A stretch of 64,000 bases of DNA from Lachnospiraceae bacterium MD308 (lineage in GTDB: Bacteria; Bacillota; Clostridia; Lachnospirales; Lachnospiraceae). The notes beneath the pieces are model-generated. The model had not been told where the DNA came from. It ran no database searches and saw nothing but the letters and a program-made list of their open reading frames with translations. Shown here in pieces: positions 8,735 through 17,110 of this stretch. Each line of letters begins with the position of its first letter. The first letter of the stretch is position 1. The position numbers and the translations under genes were made by a program. The stretch is taken from NCBI GenBank assembly GCA_000403475.2, contig KE159796.1, positions 653,736 through 717,735 on the forward strand. Direction: 5' to 3'.

Positions 8735-10705
8735 TTACTCTGCCAGTTCTTCCCACTTTTCATACAGCGCTTCCAGCTCCTGTGCGATTGCGGCCTTTTC
8801 CATCGCCAGCTCCTGACATCTGACGGAGTTGGTATATACTTCCTCCTGAGTCATAAGCTGATCGATGGTATGATCGCGGTCTTCCAGCTCTGTGATGCGC
8901 TGCTCAGTCTTTTTAAGGTCATTTTGACGTTTCCGCTTGCGGGCCTGGGCTTCTTTCTGCTCCTGCCAACTGGCTTTAGAGCCATTGGCGGCATTTGCCG
9001 GGGCATCAGGGCCGCAGGAAGCGCCGGAAGAATCAGATGTCCTTTCGCTGCCCGGAAAAGAGCTGCCTTTGGCGCCCGCTCCTGAGTAAACGGCGGTAAG
9101 CTCGTCCCGCTTCTCAAGGTAATAGTCATAATTCCCAATATAGTTGACAAAAGTCTGGTTCACAAGATCCAGAATGCGTGTGGCGGTCTGGTTGATAAAG
9201 TAACGGTCATGGGAAACATAGAGTACGGTTCCGGTGTAGTCGTTTAACGCTTTTTCCAGTATTTCTTTTGAGACGATATCTAAGTGGTTCGTCGGCTCGT
9301 CTAGGATGAGGAAGTTGGCTTCGGAGAGCATAAGCTTTGCAAGTGATACGCGGCCGCGCTCTCCGCCGCTTAAGTCTCCGATTCGTTTGAAGACGTCGTC
9401 CCCGGTAAAGAGAAAGGCGGCAAGCATGTTGCGAATCTCTGTGTTGGTGAGCGTGGGATAGTCGTCGGAAATCTCTTCAAAAATTGTCTTTTCCATGTGC
9501 AGGACATGGTGCTCCTGATCGTAATAGCCGATCTGTACGTTCGTCCCCAGTGTAAATTGCCCGGTATCGGCGGGAAGGACACGGTTTAAAATCTTTAAAA
9601 GGGTAGTCTTTCCTGTACCGTTGTCCCCGATGACTGCCACATGCTCTCCACGTTTGATTTCGAAGCTTACGTCTGAAAAGAGCGTGTGGGGCGGAAATGA
9701 CTTGCCAAGGTGCTCTACCGACAGTACATCGTTGCCGCTTGTACAAGAGGGCGATAGCTCTATGTGTATCTCCGCATGAAGTTCCACAGGCTTTTCTACT
9801 GGTTTTATCTTTTCTAACATCTTTTCCCGGCTTTCGGCCCGTTTGATAGACTTTTCCCGGTTGAAGGAGCGCAGCTTTTCAATGACCGCTTCCTGATGTC
9901 TGATTTCCTGCTGCTGGTTTAAATATTCTTTTAACATAGCATCGCGGAGCATCTTTTTCTTTTCCGCGTACTGGGTATAGTTGCCGGAATATGTCATCAG
10001 CTTTCCGTTTTCAATCTCTATGATCTTCGTGACTACCCGATTCAGAAAGTACCGGTCGTGGGAGACGATCAAAACAGCGCCTGAATAATTTAAAAGATAA
10101 GTCTCAAGCCATGCAATGGAATTGAGGTCTAAGTGGTTGGTGGGCTCGTCAAGGAGCAGGATGTCGGGCTTTGTAAGCAAAAGTTTCCCCAGAGAAACAC
10201 GGGTCTTCTGGCCTCCGGAGAGGGTTCCAATCTGTTTGGAAAACTCATTCTCCTCAAATCCAAGGCCCTTTAGTACGCCGGTGATCTCACTTTCATAGGC
10301 GTATCCGTTGGCGCGCTCGAACTCCGCGGTCAGGCGGTTGTAGGTTTCCATAAGGCTTTCAAGGCGCTCGCCGCAGAGATGCTTCATCTCCATCTCTATC
10401 TGTCTGAGACGTCTTTCAGCCTCGATAATCTCTGCTTTTGCGGTTTTTACTTCTTCATAGATGGAATTTTCGCCGGACATGTCCTGATGCTGGGCAAGGT
10501 AACCTAAAGTCTTGCCTTTTGTGAGCGCTACATTTCCACCGTCAAGGGGCAGTTCCCCCACGAGCATCTTGAGAATGGTGGATTTGCCGGCGCCGTTGAT
10601 GCCTACAAGGGCGCATTTTTCATGGTCTTCTATATGGAAAGAGCCGTCGGAGACGATGGTATCTTCGCCGAATGCTTTACTTATTTTCTGACATGCTAAT
10701 ATCAT
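8735..10705 (-). CDS. ABC-F family ATPase (duplicated ATP-binding cassettes, no membrane domain)
   Basis: ABC-F proteins bind the ribosomal E site and act in translation or ribosome protection. This one has 656 residues from the ATG at 10705, chosen because AGGAGG lies five bases upstream; an in-frame ATG at 10771 lies upstream of the predicted -10. Walker A motifs: GINGAGKS (35-42) and GDNGTGKTT (about 355). Signatures: LSGGQKTRVSLG (about 159) and LSGGERGRVSLA (about 443). Walker B: LLLDEPTNHLDL and LILDEPTNHLDI. A charged helical linker joins the cassettes and a C-terminal coiled coil (after about 560, Lys/Glu/Gln-rich) resembles Uup/YdiF-type proteins. No evidence ties it to antibiotic resistance. 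It is divergent from rex. Confidence 0.92.
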   Translation of the reverse strand: MILACQKISKAFGEDTIVSDGSFHIEDHEKCALVGINGAGKSTILKMLVGELPLDGGNVALTKGKTLGYLAQHQDMSGENSIYEEVKTAKAEIIEAERRLRQIEMEMKHLCGERLESLMETYNRLTAEFERANGYAYESEITGVLKGLGFEENEFSKQIGTLSGGQKTRVSLGKLLLTKPDILLLDEPTNHLDLNSIAWLETYLLNYSGAVLIVSHDRYFLNRVVTKIIEIENGKLMTYSGNYTQYAEKKKMLRDAMLKEYLNQQQEIRHQEAVIEKLRSFNREKSIKRAESREKMLEKIKPVEKPVELHAEIHIELSPSCTSGNDVLSVEHLGKSFPPHTLFSDVSFEIKRGEHVAVIGDNGTGKTTLLKILNRVLPADTGQFTLGTNVQIGYYDQEHHVLHMEKTIFEEISDDYPTLTNTEIRNMLAAFLFTGDDVFKRIGDLSGGERGRVSLAKLMLSEANFLILDEPTNHLDIVSKEILEKALNDYTGTVLYVSHDRYFINQTATRILDLVNQTFVNYIGNYDYYLEKRDELTAVYSGAGAKGSSFPGSERTSDSSGASCGPDAPANAANGSKASWQEQKEAQARKRKRQNDLKKTEQRITELEDRDHTIDQLMTQEEVYTNSVRCQELAMEKAAIAQELEALYEKWEELAE

Positions 10706-10739
10706 GGTATCCTCCTGTATATGGTAAATATCTCCTACC

Positions 10740-10767
10740 ATTATAGCGAAAATAAAAGAAAACACAA
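10740..10767 (-). promoter_or_regulatory. Promoter for the ABC-F gene
   Basis: Read on the minus strand, TTGTGT (10767-10762) is separated by 16 bases from TATAAT (10745-10740). It lies 35 bases upstream of the ABC-F start and back-to-back with the rex promoter. Confidence 0.6.
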
Positions 10768-10776
10768 CCAAAAAGT

Positions 10777-10805
10777 TTGACTTTGGCAGGACAATTTACT
10801 ATAAT
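10777..10805 (+). promoter_or_regulatory. Sigma-A-type promoter for rex
   Basis: TTGACT (10777-10782), a 17-base spacer and TATAAT (10800-10805) give a near-consensus promoter 32 bases before the GTG start. No clear TTGTTAA-N4-TTAACAA Rex operator was found around it, so autoregulation is not supported by sequence. Confidence 0.75.
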
Positions 10806-10837
10806 ATTTTTATGAAAGAAATGGAAGGTGAACATCA

Positions 10838-11485
10838 GTGGAAGAAAGAGGGATTTCTCAGGCAGTTATCCGGAGGCTGCCGCGATACTACAGATACTTG
10901 GGGGAATTGCTTGAAAATGGAGTGGAGCGTATTTCATCCAATGACCTGAGTAAGAAGATGAAAGTTACAGCTTCCCAGATTCGGCAGGATCTTAATAATT
11001 TTGGGGGATTTGGACAACAAGGATATGGCTATAACGTGAAGTATCTATATACAGAGATTGGAAAGATTCTTGGTCTGGAGGAAGACCACAATATGATCAT
11101 TATCGGCGCAGGTAATCTTGGACAGGCGTTAGCTAATTATGCTGCTTTTGAGAACAGGGGATTTATCTTAAAGGGCATATTTGATGTGAATCCGAGGCTG
11201 CAGGGCGTATCTATCCGGGGGGTGCCGATCCGCATGATGGATGATCTGAAAGAGTTTGTCCAGAGCAACGATGTGGAGATTGCGGCGCTCACTATTCCGA
11301 AGGAGAAGGCGATTGAGGTTGCGAATCTTCTGGTGGAGAACGGCGTGTGTGCAATTTGGAATTTTGCCCATACGGACTTGAACCTGCCGGATAATATCAT
11401 CGTGGAGAATGTGCATTTGTCGGAAAGCCTGATGCAGTTATCGTACAACATCAGCAGATATCGTCAGGAGCATAAGGAATCGTAG
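10838..11485 (+). CDS. rex: Redox-sensing transcriptional repressor Rex
   Basis: Rex senses the NADH/NAD+ ratio and represses fermentation and anaerobic respiration genes when NADH is low. The 215-residue protein has an N-terminal winged helix (about 1-75; ISSNDLSKKMKVTASQIRQD) and a Rossmann domain with GAGNLGQAL at 90-98. The start is GTG at 10838 with GGAAGG upstream; nearby ATG codons are out of frame. It is followed after 84 bases by the NAD(P)HX repair gene, so redox sensing and nicotinamide repair may share a transcript. Length and motifs are typical of Clostridia. Confidence 0.95.
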   Translation: MEERGISQAVIRRLPRYYRYLGELLENGVERISSNDLSKKMKVTASQIRQDLNNFGGFGQQGYGYNVKYLYTEIGKILGLEEDHNMIIIGAGNLGQALANYAAFENRGFILKGIFDVNPRLQGVSIRGVPIRMMDDLKEFVQSNDVEIAALTIPKEKAIEVANLLVENGVCAIWNFAHTDLNLPDNIIVENVHLSESLMQLSYNISRYRQEHKES

Positions 11486-11569
11486 TTAAAGAGACGTGTA
11501 ATGACGAGCCGTTCTGGAAGCTGGCTGGTTTTTACACGTTCTTTTGTGTATATAGGAGGGGGAGTAAGA

Positions 11570-13081
11570 ATGAAATATTTGCCGGGAGCGCGTCAGATGC
11601 GGGAGGCGGATGAGTATACGATAAATATTCTTGGCGTGCCGTCCCTTGAGCTGATGGAGAGGGCCGCGGCTGCATGTGTCACGTATATAAAGGAGCAGTT
11701 GACAGAGCATTCTAAAGTTTGCGTGGTGTGCGGCTGTGGGAACAACGGAGGCGATGGGTTCGCGATTGCAAGGATGCTTATGAATGACGGATACCATGTG
11801 ACAGCAGTCCTGGCGGGGAACCGTGAGCGCTGTACAAAAGAGTGCGAAAAGCAGATTTGGCTTTTTGAGAAGGCAGGAGGAATTGTTGGCAAGGAATTTG
11901 CAGAGGGAGAATATAGTGTTATTGTAGATGCACTTTTCGGCGTCGGACTCAGCCGAGATATAGAGGGGAGATATCTTAGTATATTGAATGCCATGAACCG
12001 GGCGGAAGGGTTTAAGTTTGCCGTCGATCTCCCTTCGGGAATCTCGGCAGATACAGGAAATATTCTCGGGACAGCGTTTCGCGCCGATCTTACGGTGACT
12101 TTTCAAGAGAAGAAGTTCGGCATGGCGGTATCTCCGGGAAAGGAACTGTCGGGGAAGGTAATCGCAGCGGATATCGGAATCAGTGCAGATCCTTTGAAAG
12201 AAGATGAGACGACGGCCGTTGAGCTTGAGAGAGGAGAATACCGAAATCTTCTTCCGGAGAGGAAAGAAGATTCCCACAAGGGAACATATGGGAAAGTGCT
12301 GGTCATTGCAGGCAGCAAAGGAATGTGCGGTGCAGCTTATTTTAATGCGAAAGCGGCGTATATGTCCGGGGCAGGATTGGTTAAAATATATACTGCAAAG
12401 GAAAACCGGCCGATTTTGCAGCAGCTTTTGCCGGAGGCGATTATCGTTTCCTATGAGACGGTCTGTGAGGAAGAGCTGAAAGGACATCTTGCGTGGGCGG
12501 ACGTTGTGTGTATGGGCTCAGGATCAGGGATGGATAAGTCGGCGCTTGAAATTGTGCGCACTGCACTTTTATATGGAAGCGCACCATGTGTGCTCGACGC
12601 GGACGGACTGAATATTTTGAGCGGGCATCCGGAGCTTTTGGGGCAGCTTTTAAAGGGCAGATATGTTTTGACTCCCCACATGAAAGAAATGTCCCGGCTG
12701 ACGGGATGTTCCGTGGCAGATATAAAAAGAGACCGCCTTAAGGTGCTTGGGGAATACACAGATAAGACAGGCGCGGTATGTGTACTGAAAGACTCCAGGA
12801 CGCTGATTGGGAAGCGCGGGGAGCGACCTGTTTTGAACCCGTCAGGAAACAGCGCTATGGCAAAGGCCGGTTCCGGGGATATACTTGCAGGTGTAATCGC
12901 GGGATTCTTAGCCCAGGGACTTGACTGTTATGCGGGGGCAGTGCTTGGGGCATATATCCACGGAAGGGCCGGGGACTATGCGAGAGATGCAAAGGGGAGC
13001 TACAGTGTGATGGCGGAAGATATCATTTTGCAGTTAGGTACTGCGATCAATGAATGTGCAGGATGGAAGACGGAGGGATAA
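11570..13081 (+). CDS. nnrD: Bifunctional NAD(P)H-hydrate epimerase / ADP-dependent NAD(P)H-hydrate dehydratase
   Basis: This enzyme repairs hydrated NADH/NADPH: the N-terminal YjeF_N domain epimerises R- and S-NAD(P)HX and the C-terminal ribokinase-like domain dehydrates the S form using ADP. The 503-residue protein has CGCGNNGGDGFAIARML near 52-68, LDADGLNIL near 343 and NPSGNSAMAKAGSGDILAGV near 423-442 with the GSGD catalytic motif. The start at 11570 follows GGAGGGGG; the in-frame ATG at 11501 would add 23 poorly conserved residues. It is separated from alr by one base, a common order in Firmicutes. Confidence 0.94.
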   Translation: MKYLPGARQMREADEYTINILGVPSLELMERAAAACVTYIKEQLTEHSKVCVVCGCGNNGGDGFAIARMLMNDGYHVTAVLAGNRERCTKECEKQIWLFEKAGGIVGKEFAEGEYSVIVDALFGVGLSRDIEGRYLSILNAMNRAEGFKFAVDLPSGISADTGNILGTAFRADLTVTFQEKKFGMAVSPGKELSGKVIAADIGISADPLKEDETTAVELERGEYRNLLPERKEDSHKGTYGKVLVIAGSKGMCGAAYFNAKAAYMSGAGLVKIYTAKENRPILQQLLPEAIIVSYETVCEEELKGHLAWADVVCMGSGSGMDKSALEIVRTALLYGSAPCVLDADGLNILSGHPELLGQLLKGRYVLTPHMKEMSRLTGCSVADIKRDRLKVLGEYTDKTGAVCVLKDSRTLIGKRGERPVLNPSGNSAMAKAGSGDILAGVIAGFLAQGLDCYAGAVLGAYIHGRAGDYARDAKGSYSVMAEDIILQLGTAINECAGWKTEG

Positions 13082-13082
13082 G

Positions 13083-14249
13083 ATGGAGAAGTATACGAGG
13101 GTACGGGCAAAAGTAGACCTTGATGCAGTAGAATACAACGTTGACAGAATGAAAGACAATACAGAGCAAGGCGTGGAAGTCGTTGTCGTGATCAAGGCGG
13201 ACGGTTACGGCCACGGGGGTCTTCCGATTGCGCGTATGCTTTCCGAGAAGGAATATGTCTGGGGATTTGCGGTGGCAACCCTTGATGAAGCGGTGTTTCT
13301 GAAAAAAAGAGGCATCTATAAGCCGGTGTTGGCTCTTGGGTGTGTGTTTCCGGACCAGCGGGAGCGGCTGTTAGAGTATAAAGTCCGTATGACAGTCTAT
13401 ACCATGGAGATGGCAAGGGAAGTGTCAGATCTGGCAGTAAAGCTTGAGCAGAAAGCGTATATTCATATTAAGCTTGATACAGGGATGTCCAGGCTTGGAT
13501 TTATGCCGGATGAGAAGAGCGCGGACGAGATTGCGGCGATTGCATCCATGCCAAACCTCGTGATGGAAGGGATGTACACGCATTTTTCCAAGGCAGACGA
13601 GACAGATAAGACTTTTACGGAAAAACAGTTGGAAAAATATCTGTGGATGAAGAGCGCGCTGGAAAAAAGAGGCGTAAGTTTTACCTATTATCACTGCGCA
13701 AACAGTGCGGGAATTATCGACATTCCAAAGTCAAACATGAACCTGGTCCGCTGCGGGATTTCCACTTACGGCTTATACCCGTCGGCGGAGGTGAAAAAAG
13801 AGAATGTGCCGTTAAAGCCGGCCATGGAGCTTTTAAGTCATGTGGCTCATGTAAAATGGGTGGAAGAGGGGACGCTTATCAGTTACGGGGGGACTTTTGT
13901 CACGGAGAGGAAGACGAAGATTGTCACGGTTCCGGTAGGATACGGGGATGGTTATCCCAGAAGCCTTTCTAACAAAGGCGTTGTTCTGATACATGGCAGG
14001 CGGGCAAGGATTTTGGGGCGCGTATGTATGGATCAGTTCATGGTTGATGCAACGGATATTGACGATGTTAAGTTCGGCGACCGTGTTACCCTGATCGGGA
14101 GGGACGGTGATGAAGAGCTGACGGTGGAAGAGCTAAGTAATCTGGCAGAGCGGTTTAATTATGAGTTTGTCTGCAATCTGGGAAAAAGGGTTCCCCATGA
14201 ATTTATCCGACACGGTGAAGTAATCGAGCAGAGGGATTATTTTAATTAA
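13083..14249 (+). CDS. alr: Alanine racemase
   Basis: This PLP enzyme interconverts L- and D-alanine for peptidoglycan and teichoic acid synthesis. It has 388 residues. The PLP lysine is K38 in VVVIKADGYGHG; the catalytic tyrosine is Y268 in ISYGGTFVT. Further family marks are HIKLDTGMSRLGF and VPVGYGDGYPR. ATG at 13083 begins one base after the preceding stop, with GGAGGG embedded in that gene's last codons. An ATG at 13050 would overlap the upstream gene and has no ribosome binding site. The alr-mazF neighbourhood matches B. subtilis. Confidence 0.96.
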   Translation: MEKYTRVRAKVDLDAVEYNVDRMKDNTEQGVEVVVVIKADGYGHGGLPIARMLSEKEYVWGFAVATLDEAVFLKKRGIYKPVLALGCVFPDQRERLLEYKVRMTVYTMEMAREVSDLAVKLEQKAYIHIKLDTGMSRLGFMPDEKSADEIAAIASMPNLVMEGMYTHFSKADETDKTFTEKQLEKYLWMKSALEKRGVSFTYYHCANSAGIIDIPKSNMNLVRCGISTYGLYPSAEVKKENVPLKPAMELLSHVAHVKWVEEGTLISYGGTFVTERKTKIVTVPVGYGDGYPRSLSNKGVVLIHGRRARILGRVCMDQFMVDATDIDDVKFGDRVTLIGRDGDEELTVEELSNLAERFNYEFVCNLGKRVPHEFIRHGEVIEQRDYFN

Positions 14250-14327
14250 ATTCTGTTACTCTATGGAATACATCCGAAAAAGATGGAAATACTTACTTTA
14301 TCTTAAACATATCGGAGTGTGAATAGA

Positions 14328-14675
14328 GTGCAGGTAAGACGTGGAGATATATATTATGCAGACTTAAGCCCGGTGGTGGGTTCCGAACAAGGCGGAATCC
14401 GCCCGGTGCTGATTATACAGAACGATGTAGGGAACAGGCACAGCCCTACCGTCATCTGTGCGGCGATTACTTCCCGCATGAATAAGGCGAAGCTTCCGAC
14501 ACATGTGGAGCTTGATGTAAGAAAGTGCCAGATTGTAAAAAATTCAGTGATTTTACTGGAACAGATTCGTACCATTGATAAGCAGAGGCTTAAGGATATG
14601 GTATGTCATCTGGATAAAGGGATCATGAACAAAGTAGATGAGGCGCTGAGGATAAGTTTTGAGCTTCATACATAG
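14328..14675 (+). CDS. ndoA: MazF/EndoA-type endoribonuclease toxin
   Basis: MazF/EndoA cleaves RNA at specific short sequences. The 115-residue protein ([20 protein letters not shown]) is very close to B. subtilis EndoA in length and motifs, including the RP[VI]LI.QND segment and [18 protein letters not shown] codons occur at 14319 and 14328. The second is chosen because GGAG lies about ten bases upstream and it gives the EndoA-like start MQVRRGD. In B. subtilis the antitoxin EndoAI lies between alr and endoA. Here only 78 bases separate alr from mazF, so no antitoxin gene is present. Confidence 0.93.
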   Translation: MQVRRGDIYYADLSPVVGSEQGGIRPVLIIQNDVGNRHSPTVICAAITSRMNKAKLPTHVELDVRKCQIVKNSVILLEQIRTIDKQRLKDMVCHLDKGIMNKVDEALRISFELHT

Positions 14676-14698
14676 CAAAGGAGTTTGAGAAATTTAAA

Positions 14699-15493
14699 AT
14701 GGAAGAAGGCAGTTTGTTTCAAAAGATACGACAGATATTTCAGGCAGAAGATGAGATGGATGACGGGATGAAAAAGGAGGCGGCAGCGTTAATTCGCAAC
14801 ATTTTCCGCTATATGGATAAGGACGCGAAGGATATTATGACTCACAGAAAGAACATTGTCGCCATTGACGGGGAGGAGACCCTGGAGGATGCGCTTAAGT
14901 TCATGTTGGATAAGAACTTTTCACGGTTTCCGATCTATAAGGACGACATTGACGAGATTGTCGGTTTTCTGCATTTGAGAGATGCGATGGCATGCTATCT
15001 TGCAGGCCTTAAGCGCAGGTCGCCCGTCGCGGAACTTGGGGATTACATAAGGGCTGTAACATTTATACCGGAGACGAAAAATATTGATACACTGTTTCGG
15101 GAGATGCAGGTCTCGAGAAATCATGTGGTGATTGTTCTTGATGAGTATGGGCAGACGAGCGGTCTTGTGGCGATGGAGGATATTTTAGAGGAGCTTGTGG
15201 GAAATATTCTGGACGAGCATGATGTGGAGGAAAAGATGATTACCCTTCTTGCTACGGGGAATTTCCTGGTGAACGGGTTTACAGATCTTGAAGATTTGGA
15301 GGATTATCTTGGAATTCAGTTTGAGAAGGAAAATTACGGGACATTGAACGGATTTCTCATCGATATGCTTGAGCGTATTCCGGCGCAGGACGAGCACTGT
15401 GTGGTGGAGTATGAGGGCTACCGGTTTACGGTGCTTCTCGTGGATAATAATACAATCCGCAGAGTTAAGATTGAAAAACTGCCGGAGGCATGA
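14699..15493 (+). CDS. CBS-domain protein with CorC/HlyC C-terminus
   Basis: This soluble 264-residue protein has a CBS pair (about 58-185; IMTHRKNIVAIDGEETLEDA and VVIVLDEYGQTSGLVAMEDI) followed by a CorC_HlyC transporter-associated domain (about 195-260). The DUF21 membrane domain of HlyC/CNNM-type Mg/Co transport proteins is absent, so it resembles E. coli CorC in layout. Relatives bind adenine nucleotides and influence magnesium/cobalt efflux; older names such as hemolysin are misleading. The AAGGAG upstream is somewhat distant (about 15 bases) from the ATG. No membrane partner is adjacent. Confidence 0.85.
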   Translation: MEEGSLFQKIRQIFQAEDEMDDGMKKEAAALIRNIFRYMDKDAKDIMTHRKNIVAIDGEETLEDALKFMLDKNFSRFPIYKDDIDEIVGFLHLRDAMACYLAGLKRRSPVAELGDYIRAVTFIPETKNIDTLFREMQVSRNHVVIVLDEYGQTSGLVAMEDILEELVGNILDEHDVEEKMITLLATGNFLVNGFTDLEDLEDYLGIQFEKENYGTLNGFLIDMLERIPAQDEHCVVEYEGYRFTVLLVDNNTIRRVKIEKLPEA

Positions 15494-15581
15494 TAGAATT
15501 ATGGGAGCTTATCCCACAGAAGAGCCTGCGGGTGGCATGAAAATATAGAGAATGATAAAATGATAAAGCGAGGGATAAAGT

Positions 15582-16313
15582 ATGTCAGGACATTCAAAAT
15601 TTGCCAATATCAAGCATAAGAAAGAGAAGAATGATGCGGCAAAGGGAAAGATATTTACAAAGATTGGAAAGGAGCTGGCGGTGGCCGTAAAGGAAGGCGG
15701 AAGCGCTGACCCGGCAAACAACAGCCGCCTTCGGGATGTGATTGCGAAAGCGAAGTCCAACAACATGCCGAACGAGACCATCGAGCGGAATATCAAAAAG
15801 GCGTCGGGGGATGCAAATGCGGCCAACTATGAGCATATTACATATGAGGGGTACGGGCCGAACGGGACGGCAATCATCGTAGAGACGCTGACCGATAACC
15901 GTAACCGTACCGCGACGAATGTTAAGAATGCATTTACGAAGGGCAACGGAAATGTAGGGACACCGGGATGTGTCTCGTTTATGTTTGATAAAAAGGGGCA
16001 GATTGTTATCGATAAGGAAGAGTATGAGGGAGATTCCGACGAGCTGATGATGCAGGCGTTAGATGCAGGGGCAGATGATTTCTCTGAGGAGGAGGACAGC
16101 TTCGAGATTCTTACTTCACCGGATGATTTCAGCGGGGTCAGACAGACTCTTGAGGATGCCGGGATTCCTATGGCGGCAGCAGAGGTGACGATGATTCCCC
16201 AGACGTATGTGGCGCTTACGGATGCGAAGGATATCGCGTCTATTCAGAAAACGCTTGACATGCTGGATGACGATGATGATGTACAGGACGTGTACCACAA
16301 CTGGGAAGAGTAG
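15582..16313 (+). CDS. yebC: YebC/PmpR family protein
   Basis: YebC-family proteins are about 245-residue three-domain proteins, annotated historically as transcriptional regulators and more recently linked to translation of difficult peptide stretches. This copy has 243 residues, starting [19 protein letters not shown], with the invariant [17 protein letters not shown] and [14 protein letters not shown] segments. A GAGGGATAAAGT ribosome binding region precedes ATG. It is usually near ruvC in other bacteria; here it sits between a CBS protein and a CFI-box protein. Confidence 0.95.
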   Translation: MSGHSKFANIKHKKEKNDAAKGKIFTKIGKELAVAVKEGGSADPANNSRLRDVIAKAKSNNMPNETIERNIKKASGDANAANYEHITYEGYGPNGTAIIVETLTDNRNRTATNVKNAFTKGNGNVGTPGCVSFMFDKKGQIVIDKEEYEGDSDELMMQALDAGADDFSEEEDSFEILTSPDDFSGVRQTLEDAGIPMAAAEVTMIPQTYVALTDAKDIASIQKTLDMLDDDDDVQDVYHNWEE

Positions 16314-16324
16314 AGAGGATCAGG

Positions 16325-17098
16325 ATGGACAGAACAGATACGCTCAGCGAAGAGCTGACGGTGCTTTTTGACGAGATGCTTGCATATGGGAAAGAATTCA
16401 GACGAAAAACCTATGCGGGCGTTATGGAGTATGCGCGAGAAAGATATGCCCATACAGTAGACGCGGTTATCGAGTGCTTTGCCGATACGCCGGAGGAAGA
16501 ACGGGGAGCGCTGACGGAGAGACTTGCGCAGGCAATTCCGGAACATGCATATGAAAAGATGCAGTCGGTGAAGAAGAGAAACCGGGATCGGATGTATGTA
16601 GATTATAATATGAATATGGCGGTGTATGTGGTGCCTCTTCTCAATGAATCGAAGGATAAGAACTGTGTCGCTCTCACGGAGAGGATGGTAGAGCTTTGGA
16701 ATGAAAAAGGAATCACCAACATGCGTCTGATGCACAGCACCTATGATGAGATTGCCGGAGGATTCGAACGAAAGCTCTGTTATATCACGACGGCTGTGTG
16801 TGAGAACAAGGGAAAGCCGGATGACTGTTATGAGCTTCGGTCATTCCGCAGTTTCCGCGACAGCTATATGCTCAGAACACCGGAAGGCCAAAGCCTTGTG
16901 GATGAGTATTACGAGGTTGCGCCGGGGATTGTCATGCTGATTAATATGCGGCAGGATGCACCGGAGATCTACGACGGTATCTATAAGGAATACCTTGAGC
17001 CCTGTCTGGGGTTGATTGAAGAGAGAAGATATGAATCGTGCAGAGAACATTATGTGTCTATGGTGCGTGAGCTTAAGGAAAAATATTTATATGCATAG
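16325..17098 (+). CDS. CFI-box-type conserved protein of unknown function
   Basis: The 257-residue protein has no membrane segment or signal peptide. Residues 1-145 are charged and helical. From about 152 the segment CYITTAVCENKGKPDDCYEL continues through SFRSFRDSYM and ends near YYEVAPGIV. This matches the short cysteine-containing module I know as the CFI-box C-terminal domain (C[FY]IT-A-C...DDC-EL-x-LR-FRD), found at the ends of diverse proteins in Clostridia. The paired Cys and Asp residues suggest metal binding or a reactive thiol, but no activity is established. It begins 12 bases after yebC and is followed by metY. Confidence 0.65.
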   Translation: MDRTDTLSEELTVLFDEMLAYGKEFRRKTYAGVMEYARERYAHTVDAVIECFADTPEEERGALTERLAQAIPEHAYEKMQSVKKRNRDRMYVDYNMNMAVYVVPLLNESKDKNCVALTERMVELWNEKGITNMRLMHSTYDEIAGGFERKLCYITTAVCENKGKPDDCYELRSFRSFRDSYMLRTPEGQSLVDEYYEVAPGIVMLINMRQDAPEIYDGIYKEYLEPCLGLIEERRYESCREHYVSMVRELKEKYLYA

Positions 17099-17110
17099 GA
17101 GGAAGAGTAA

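Noticed and set aside
8720-9085. Plus-strand 121-residue hydrophobic frame opposite the ABC-F C-terminus
   Set aside because: It is a shadow of the Lys/Glu-rich coiled coil on the minus strand.
10741-10805. Rex autoregulatory operator in the rex/ABC-F intergenic region
   Set aside because: No inverted repeat close to TTGTTAA-N4-TTAACAA was found; the TTGTG element is better explained as a -35 on the other strand.
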